Assembly (NCBI RefSeq): GCF_000764305.2
Contig: NW_025942343.1
Coordinates: forward strand, 104,839 to 168,838
Length of the DNA stretch: 64,000 nt
Direction of reading: 5' to 3'
Source of the DNA: Hyalella azteca
Lineage: Eukaryota; Arthropoda; Malacostraca; Amphipoda; Hyalellidae
Part shown: one piece after another, positions 57,301-64,000 of the stretch
Layout of the letters: each line of letters starts with the position of its first letter
How positions within the stretch are numbered: position 1 is the first letter of the stretch
Translations under genes and position numbers: made by a program
The notes under the pieces: model-generated
Seen by the model: the letters and a program-made list of their open reading frames with translations, nothing else
The model's database searches: none
What the model was told of the DNA's origin: nothing

Positions 57301-60300
57301 AAATTTTTACAATGGTAGTTATACGTCATGGTTCAAATTTTTACTAGCCTTGCCGATTTCTAACTTTCATCGATGCAAAATTAAATTTATAGTTACCATG
57401 TATTCTCTTATAATTCAGTTATGAAGATGTTTCTATGATGTTATTTTTTTTTAATGGTTAAAAAAATTAATATCCATCGATAAGTTGATGATCGGAAATC
57501 GAACAAAAATTAATAATTTATCAGATCTTATAGGCGAGGTTTGTTTTGATGATAATGTTTGATTAAGTAAAAAACTAAATATGAGTAACAATTTCTAAAA
57601 AGGGCCCTACAGCAATATTAGCAAGCAGCTCTAGCTGGATGTTGAATTCAAAATGTAGCTCATTTACATGCATTAAATATATGAACCAAATTGTTCATAA
57701 TTGAGAACCCACCAGGTAAAAGAACAAACTCTTCACTCCTCCAGAAATTGCTTTTCTCGATGCAGGAGAAATTGGTGGCATTATGAGCGGCGATGGGCCT
57801 GGAAAAGGCCCATGTAACCTCATTATATATAAATTCAATTTTCAATAAATTCTAATTCTCCTATATATATAAATTCTATATACGTTACGATGATGCGTAC
57901 ATAAATCTTATTTCAGTACAATAATAATCTTATCATGGCCAAACAACATATGCGGGCAGTACATCTATGAGAAAAGTATATAGACAATCAACATATGTAA
58001 ATCAAGCTAAATTCCTTTATGAACAATTTTGCCAAAACAATTCTTCTAAAAAATCATTGATTAGGTGAATTAAATTTACCTTCGGGTTCCAAGTTATTTT
58101 TAAACTGTTTCCATATAGATTGAAATTCTGTTCGTAAGCTTCTCATTTCTTATATTTCGATTCAATTGTCACGTGCCATATTAATGTATTAACTAAATTT
58201 AATAAACTCTTTCAGGTTAGAACTTTTAATTAATAGAAAATAATTTCCGGTATTGCACGGTAATAATAATTATAACAATGATAATTAACCAATAAATGCT
58301 TATCAATAAAATTACGTAAAAATTCAATCTGATCGCTCGTAATTTGCAAAAATATTATAATTTTAATGTAGTTGGGCCACACGGTACCTCTTTGGCTCTT
58401 TGGTGCTCGCAGCTGCTCCGATGTCTGAAATTTTTGCAGTGTGTTAAATACGAGATGGAAAACTAGTGACATTACAGAATTCATGTCTCATATTAACTTA
58501 AATATTTGAATATAAAGGCAAAAATTTATAATTCGCTTATATTTATTGAAATATTCAACCGTCAAAACGAAGATTACTCACCCTGGTTTTGAAAGCCTCA
58601 TCGAAGAATGGAAGTGGCAGCCAAAACGTATCCTGGTGTATTAGTTCTTCAGTAAAAAGTTCATTGTTTGACCGCGAAAAGTTTTTTTCTATGCGATTGC
58701 GCAAATCTGACCGCGTAGTCGTGTTATCATAAGTGGCATTTCCATTGAAATGAACCTCCGAGGTCTCATGTAGCGGTAGTAAATTGGACTTGAATTGAAG
58801 ACCTTTTAGTCTGCCAGCACCTTTGTCTGCCAGTTCTGTAGACGATGCTTTTTGGATCTCAACTTCAATCTTATTTTCTTCATTTGCGAGTGAGGCGGAT
58901 GACATCTCGCGGTTTTCTGCCGATGATTCATAATCAGCATTTAATGGAAATTCAGATGAATTTTCGATAAATTCCTCCAGAATTTCAGCATCCTCGTCTG
59001 CAGAAAACACGTGTGGTACTTTTGGAAGCGGCGTCAATTTTCTAAAGTGAATATTTTTATGGTCTACGTACAGCGTAACTAGAAAAGGATCAAATATTTC
59101 GGCGAGTTCGTTGTCAGGTGAAGGCCTCCGTACTGAGGGGGCGACGTGACGGGGGCCTTCAATCCCTGAAGGTGGGCGCCAGTGGGCGCTGTGCCGAGGG
59201 GGGCGAGCTGGAAAATTTTATATGGAAATTACTCATGATGTAGTAGGTCCAGACTGATATAAATCCTCACAGCTTACACTGTAACGCGTACAAAATTATC
59301 GAAAGCACAGCTAATTTGTGTTAATTTGTTAGAATTTGTGTGGGAAATTGGTAATTAGTCCAATGGTAATTTTCTAAACTCCATTGATCTAAATTTGCAA
59401 ATAACTCGAAGTAAACTGTGACTGAACACTAATGAAACTTTTTGACTTCTTGAAGCGCTAGACCGTTTTAACACTTAATTCAAAGGATTTCTCGAATTGC
59501 ACCAGTTTAATATACTCACGTTTCTCGTATTCTTGAAGATGCGCCTGCTCAGTCGATTCTTCAATCAAGCTGTCAATCAACAACTGTTGGGAAATTATAC
59601 AATTATACAATTAATTATTGATTGATGGTAAATTAAACATCAAAACTGATCAATGTAAATTGCACTAAAGTATAGGATAACAGGAACAAAGCTCTACATT
59701 AATCTTGAAGGATACTACTCCAAAATTATTAATCCAGATATACAATCATTTAAAAAATATTTTCGATGAATGAAAACATGGTTAAGGCAAATCAAATAAA
59801 ATCTCCTCTGGAGCATCAACAAATATAAAATATAAAGAAATGTATTTATCAGAATTGACTTTTATTATGTCTGGGCACTAATAAATTTCATAAATTTGAA
59901 TTGTATCAGAATATTCTCAAGGAATTAACTTTAAATTTAAAATTAATATAGATATCATCTATTGCTCTAAATTCTTGAGGTAACTCTGTATGTTGAATTT
60001 AATTCCATGTGTCAAAATTCAGTACCTCGATTAATGGAATATTTTTCAACGCTGCTAAAAAATAACAAAATTTATCGACAGCAGTGCTCACCATCCAGAA
60101 ACTGGAATTTTAAACAACAATAGACAATACTTAGCGACCTGCCTAAGCTCGGCACAGGGCAACCGCCTCCTGAACGCGGCCAACTTCTGGCGCGACTCGT
60201 CGACGCAGCGCGTGCTGGCCAAACGCATTGCATCCGCTAACTGTATAATTAAATCTTCATTAAATTTATTGCAAATTACATGTATTAGTCATCATAACTT

Positions 60301-60901
60301 TTTTTTGACAGTCAACTTAAAAAGAATATAAAATTGAATAAAATGTGATTGCAACGCGGACGAGAATGTACATGTATATCTGCGATCAGTCGTAAAACCG
60401 AACGGTGTGTAGTGACATATCATATCATAGTGATGTCGGCGCTGAAGAATAGGCATAATGTGGCCTTTGCCAATGAATGATTCAAATAATTATAGTTGTT
60501 GGAAGCAATAATGCAAAAAAGTCGTTAAAAGCTGCCCTAATTGTCGTTAAAAGCCCTTTAAGTTGGTTATTTTTATTGCATAGTTTAATTGGAGAACGTA
60601 GTTTTACCTTTGCAATCGGTCGCAGTCAGACATCAATGAGTAAAACATGTATGTGAAACTATTCACAGATAAGAAACTTTTAGCTCTCATGCTCGCCAGT
60701 AGAAAATACAATATCTGGAAATTAGGTCATGAATATCTGGAAATGGAAGTAATTATGACTATTTATTTCGGTTCAATAGTAAGTCTATGAGTTTCCAATA
60801 CGAAAGTTTTTTGGGACAAGATATCTTATAAAAATTATTTGAAACGCTACTCACTTCTTCGGTGATGTTCAAGTCAGGAAAGCAGCTTTTAGTTGCAGGA
60901 C
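54315..60901 (-). CDS. Multi-exon gene, 3' part (eight exons, 5' end not found), unrecognised probably secreted protein
   Basis: Exons on the minus strand, in transcript order: 60901-60855, 60240-60139, 59583-59520, 59207-58582, 58424-58388, 57798-57713, 57070-56960, 54476-54315 (stop TAA 54317-54315). Introns have AG acceptors (TTCTAG, ATACAG, CAACAG, TTCCAG, TTTCAG, TTCCAG, ACGCAG, GTGCAG) and GT donors, five of them GTGAGT or GTGGGT; the 60139 donor (GTCGCT) and the 58388 donor (GTACCG) are weak. Exon phases join without a single conflict. The visible product is about 410 residues. The first exons give KSCFPDLNITEE then LADAMRLASTRCVDESRQK. The 626-bp exon encodes an acidic, Ser/Asn-rich region with NxS/T sites (FSADEDAEILEEFIENSSE, FNGNATYDNTTT). 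The end is Cys-containing (VLDCVQAKVGPECCDFVEE). Spaced cysteines and glycosylation-type sites suggest secretion, but no signal peptide is seen because the 5' exon is missing. I do not recognise the family. Confidence 0.75.
54561..54592. repeat. Perfect 14-bp hairpin at the LINE truncation point
   Basis: CATCATTCTTCAAT (54561-54574), loop CATT, ATTGAAGAATGATG (54579-54592). It ends a few bases before the readable LINE protein begins, and lies in the last intron of the minus-strand gene. Confidence 0.88.
54596..55190 (+). pseudogene. CR1/Jockey-type LINE, C-terminal reverse-transcriptase remnant with 3' tail
   Basis: The plus strand reads HEVWSPKLEKDKNLVESVQR then RATSIILGLKGKPYEER, then after a stop MKLPSLSYRRLRGDLIQGYS, and further on MRQHFFSLRVTDMWNNLPDS then IVDAPSLNAFKNRLDEAMQE. 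This is the standard C-terminal tail of non-LTR reverse transcriptases of the CR1/Jockey group (VQRRATK-I, LPSLxYRRLRGDLI, FFxxRVxxxWNxLP, FKxRLD). In-frame stops interrupt the coding sequence (TGA after EER, TAG, TAA), so it is dead and 5'-truncated. The 3' UTR (GTCACGAAAAGTACAAGAAT then CGGCAGCAGGCC) is shared with 40600-40690 and 60413-60472. It lies inside the last intron of the minus-strand gene, antisense to it. Confidence 0.9.
55578..55735. repeat. 32-bp repeat TGTTCAGAGCATGGAGTTCA
   Basis: Five units of TGTTCAGAGCATGGAGTTCA + TATTTTGCTGAA with small changes, intronic. Confidence 0.93.
55736..55895 (+). mobile_element. Possible tRNA-derived SINE
   Basis: TAAGCTTGGAAC (A-box-like) lies about 50 bp before GGGTTCGAGACCCGC (a good B box). 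The B box is followed by AAAATTCTGGTCGAAATCAA then CGAGGTGTCTGCCTGG, the block shared with 52880-52950. The first half is too degenerate to fold convincingly as a tRNA, which argues for a SINE head rather than a gene. Confidence 0.5.
55900..56025. mobile_element. CACTC-family MITE, left end missing
   Basis: Starts within the left arm (CCATATTTTCCAAATATTGG), contains TTTTGTTAGGCCAAACGGGC, and keeps the full right end (CATCGCTATTTAAACAAAGT then CTCTCCTATTTCTTTGAGTG followed by TA). Confidence 0.72.
56035..56955. repeat. 22-bp minisatellite TGAGTCAATATGACCCACTA (about 41 units)
   Basis: Units of TGAGTCAATATGACCCACTA + TA or TT, very regular, with a ~100-bp higher-order repeat visible between 56330 and 56590. 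It begins within about 10 bp of the right end of a CACTC-family MITE, and the reverse complement (TAGTGGGTCATATTG) equals the MITE terminal arm. It fills most of the last intron of the minus-strand gene up to the exon at 56960. Confidence 0.96.
60413..60472 (-). mobile_element. LINE 3' end, 5'-truncated, reverse orientation
   Basis: Reverse complement of the tail seen at 40600-40690 and 55120-55190 (CATTATGCCTATTCTTCAGC then GCCGACATCACTATGATATG). It lies in an intron of the minus-strand gene, in the gene's orientation. Confidence 0.7.
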
Positions 60902-60904
60902 CTA

Positions 60905-61080
60905 GAATTGTGGACACATATTATACAGTGTTTTATACAATAGACAATGTGTTAGTACAATAGAGTAGTGGAGTACAAGTATATAGTAGTAGTACAGTAA
61001 AGCAGTGTGAAACAATTAGTGATGGTACAGTAAATAAGTGTTTTGCAAGTAGCAGTAATACAATAAAGTAGTGTTGTTCA
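60905..61080. repeat. Degenerate GTAGTACAGTAAAGCAGTG repeat
   Basis: TACAATAGAGTAGTG, TACAGTAAAGCAGTG and TACAGTAAATAAGTG recur at about 30-bp spacing. Too diverged for exact unit boundaries. Confidence 0.65.
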
Positions 61081-61084
61081 ATTA

Positions 61085-62380
61085 AGAGTAGCAATGTAAT
61101 GGCCTAGAGCTCTACTATCGCACTAGCTATTCCAGTCATCCAGCAGCAAAAGTCACAACATAGTTATCAATCGCGTAGAAGTATTGTTTCTTTTCGGTTT
61201 CTATCATCAATGATTTACTTAATGAAACAATCAACCATAACAAGATGCGTCAACTGACCAGGGGCCGTACCTTCAAAACATTCGAAAGTGCACTTAGCGA
61301 CTTAAAAACTACGTAAGTCCGATAAGGACACGCAACTCCGAAAAGCGGTACCTTCAAAATTTTCCGGAAGAAGCTACGTCCAAAATTTGTTGCTTAACTT
61401 TATGACTGCCAGGGAGGACTCGTAAGTGGAGTTACGTGTAATTTTCGAGTGGGAGAAGCGATTGGAAATTATTGGTTGACTCCGCAGTGAAATATGTGGG
61501 ACTTTCATCTACTCATTACCAAGTAAAATGTTGCGCTATAAGTCGACCAATTTTATTAGTGTTGAACTTGACCCCGAGCTGTGATTTATTCTCTATAAAC
61601 GTGAAAAATTAGAAGAAAAGGTTAAGGCGAAATATCGAATGACTGTTCTGTTGTCACGAAATAGTTTCGATTTTTTGAAGATAATGGTTCCATGAATTAT
61701 GAAGCGATCTGTCAATCCTTATTCCTAATTTTGGAAATTATTTCTTTGCGACTTGGTGAATAGGGGACACCTTGTATTTCCTTGAAAACTTTGGTAATTT
61801 CCATGTATTAGGCCTACTTCCTGAGTTCCTGCAGCATGTGAATGTTGTTGTCTTTAATCATGGAAGGAAATTACCTATTACATGGTCACGAATAACGTTT
61901 ATATAAATTAGTCCTTGTTTTGAGAATCTGATTTAGCTAAATTAGCTTACTCACTATTTGAATTTGATTCAAACCTAGTAGGATTATTGAAGTTTGTCTG
62001 AAAATAGCAAATGAAAATTTGGTACTGCCACTGCCAGTGCCAGGGTGTGATCTTATGGCTTCACAAAGATTTGAAAGCTAGTAATGGTCACATATCAGCC
62101 TGTCAGTATCATCCTCACGAGGCTCGTTAATATTTCAAGCTTTATTGTGACTTGCCATAGCATCATAATACTAATTCATGATACCATAATACGCAGTTTG
62201 GTGGAAAAATTCTTACAAAGTAAACCAAATCAGACAAAAGGGAAAAAACTTCTTTGAAAGTCAATGCTTTTCTCAATTTTAAGCTTACCATGGGTCAAAG
62301 TAGAATTTTCTTAGTTTAAAAATATCACTCAGCTTTTTTTAGTATGCACTATATCAAAATTTACAGTATTTGAAAATTGT
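61085..62380. other. Region between the minus-strand gene and the transposase
   Basis: No further exon of the minus-strand gene was found here. GGGGCCGTACCTTCAAAACA at 61261 and GCGGTACCTTCAAAATTTTC at 61347 form a short direct repeat; the first has the look of a Harbinger terminal sequence, but no TWA target site is visible. Nothing else was recognised. Confidence 0.4.
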
Positions 62381-62386
62381 TTGCAG

Positions 62387-64000
62387 GTTTCCATAAAATT
62401 TGTCTTTGATCAACTGTACTACCTATCCATTTTCTACAGATCAATTTCTAAGTTTATAAGTATGGAACAAATAATTGCATTAGAGTACCAGCGAGCATTA
62501 AGGAGAGAAAGGGTGTACAGAGACCCATTGGATATTTTGCATCTTGGTGATGAAGAACTGATTAAGAAATACCGGTTTCCACGTCAAGATATTGTGGATA
62601 TGATTCAAGAATTTGAGCCCCTCCTCAAGAGAAACACCTTCAGATCTCATGCTATTCCTGTAGGCACTCAAATTTTAGTAGCTCTACGTTTCTATGCCAG
62701 TGGATCTTTCCAAAATGTTATAGCTGATAGCAGTGGCCTTTCACAACAAAGTGTCAGTAAAATCATTACATTGGTATCAAACATTCTAGAAAAAAAAGCA
62801 AGAAATGAAATAAAAATGCCTGCTGGTGTACTTCAGCTCCACCAGACCATGAGGGATTTCCATGCTGTGGCTGGCTTTCCAAGAATCATTGGAGCCATAG
62901 ATGGTACTCATGTGCCAATCAAGGCACCAACTGATGATGAAGCAATTTTTGTCAACAGAAAAAAATTCCATTCCTTAAATATCCAAGTTGTTTGTGATGC
63001 TCATAGAATGATCATAAACTATGTTGTAAAGTTTCCTGGCAGCACACATGATGCTTACATTTGGAACAACAGCACACTTCGAACCAGATTTCAACGGGGT
63101 GAATTCAGAGATGCAATACTCTTGGGTAAGTTGAACTCATTATCTGTATTAAATTGAACAAACAGTTATTAAATTCAGTATTTAAAATGTTCATTGTAAT
63201 ATTTGTTGCTTAACCTAAATAATGATACAATTTAACAAATTTTAATGATGACTACTTATGCATGATACTGAACATTAAGCTGTGATTCAGAGGCATCAAT
63301 ATTCCTAATGGCAATTTTGGAGTACCTTTCTATGGATTACTAACAAATTATTGATCCCTGTTAAGGATAGTGGGATAAATAAATGCCTATTTGAGCAAGT
63401 TTGCAAAAGCCACCTAATCTAATCATCATTCTATGCTGTGTACCAAAAAAAAGTAAAAAGTGAATATTATTTCATGTATTGGTGTAGGTGTAGCCTCATA
63501 ATGAATTGAAGAATTTAATGCAGAAAGAAATGTATAAAAATAAAGTTCATTATCTGTGTGTGACATGGTTTGTTCTATTTCCCTACAGGAGATAGTGGTT
63601 ATCCACTTGAACCATTTCTGATGACGCCATTTGCCAACCCTGTATTACGAGGCGAAGAAGAATTCAATAGATGCCACACAAGAACAAGAGTAATCATTGA
63701 ACAAACCTTTGGAGTCTTGAAGTCAAGATTCAGGTGCTTGCATCGATCAGGTGAGAATTTGGTAATGTTTTCAGTATAATTAATTGTAAAACCTTTGTAT
63801 ACAAACATTATTCCTTGGAGAGCATTGAAGGTTATACAACTCTTAACATTTTTAATGACATGACTCTAAAGAATAGGTTTGGGTAATATTTACTTAAAAC
63901 TCATGCCTCAGTATGAAAATAATCATTATTGCATATTTATTATCATGGGTATCTAAAGAGAATGTGTTTTTCCTATCCCATTAGGAGGAAACCTTCAATA
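62387..64000 (+). CDS. HARBI1-like (PIF/Harbinger superfamily) transposase, 5' and middle exons, runs off the window
   Basis: The likely start is the ATG at 62462 (MEQIIALEYQRALRRERVYR). The exon probably opens at the acceptor TTTGCAG ending at 62386, with 75 bp of leader. Coding segments are 62462-63125 (donor GTAAGT), 63589-63750 (acceptor CCCTACAG, donor GTGAGA) and 63985 onward (acceptor CCCATTAG); phases join cleanly. The first 275 or so residues are visible of an expected ~350. A helix-turn-helix-like segment lies near residues 88-110 (ADSSGLSQQSVSKIITLVSN). The DDE triad is intact: D147 in IIGAIDGTHVPI, D197 in FPGSTHDAYIW, and E259 in RVIIEQTFGVLKSRF. These enzymes normally cut and paste DNA with a 3-bp TWA duplication, and HARBI1 is also a domesticated vertebrate gene. 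No stop or frameshift is seen. Terminal repeats were not confidently located, so active element versus host gene is undecided. Confidence 0.93.

Overview
The window looks like AT-rich nuclear DNA from an animal, most likely an arthropod. Genes have GT-AG introns, the recognisable mobile elements are a Harbinger/HARBI1 transposase, a CR1/Jockey-type LINE tail and a Penelope-like GIY-YIG remnant, and gene density is very low. There are no bacterial operons, rRNA genes, convincing tRNA genes or CRISPR arrays. The assignment to arthropod is inference. The sequence also shows assembly scars: an inverted pair of Nextera/Tn5 mosaic ends at 776-813, a single mosaic end at 12900-12918, and lone N bases at 6963, 13046, 41148 and 51840.

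Layout. 1-4384: non-coding DNA with a 27-bp minisatellite cut off by the adaptor pair, two copies of a small inverted-repeat element and a strong nested hairpin. 4385-14175 and 14670-26512: two diverged copies of one ~10-12 kb block, in tandem and separated by a 64-bp minisatellite. The copies differ by an internal ~1.6 kb inversion, by copy-specific insertions (one a clean 213-bp MITE with an empty site in the other copy) and by the length of nearly every tandem array they share. 26513-54300: gene-poor DNA with many unrelated minisatellites (12-110 bp units), a Penelope-like remnant at about 27.0-27.3 kb, a LINE 3' end at 40.6 kb, and a direct duplication (49.9-50.5 / 50.9-51.7 kb) flanking a small serine/proline-rich ORF. 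54315-60901 (minus strand): the 3' part of a real multi-exon gene; eight exons join in phase into about 410 residues of an unrecognised, probably secreted protein, with one intron carrying a LINE fragment, a SINE-like copy and a 41-copy 22-bp array. 62387-64000 (plus strand): a HARBI1-like transposase gene, open as far as visible, running off the right edge.

The most notable unexplained structure is a high-density family of about 150-250 bp elements. Their inverted ends read CACTCAGAGAAATG...GGTCATATTGTCCAAATAGTGA, and the best copies are flanked by TA. About 18 full or partial copies occur in 64 kb, and the 22-bp array at 56.0-56.96 kb appears to be built from the same terminal sequence. All calls come from reading the sequence; no database search was possible.
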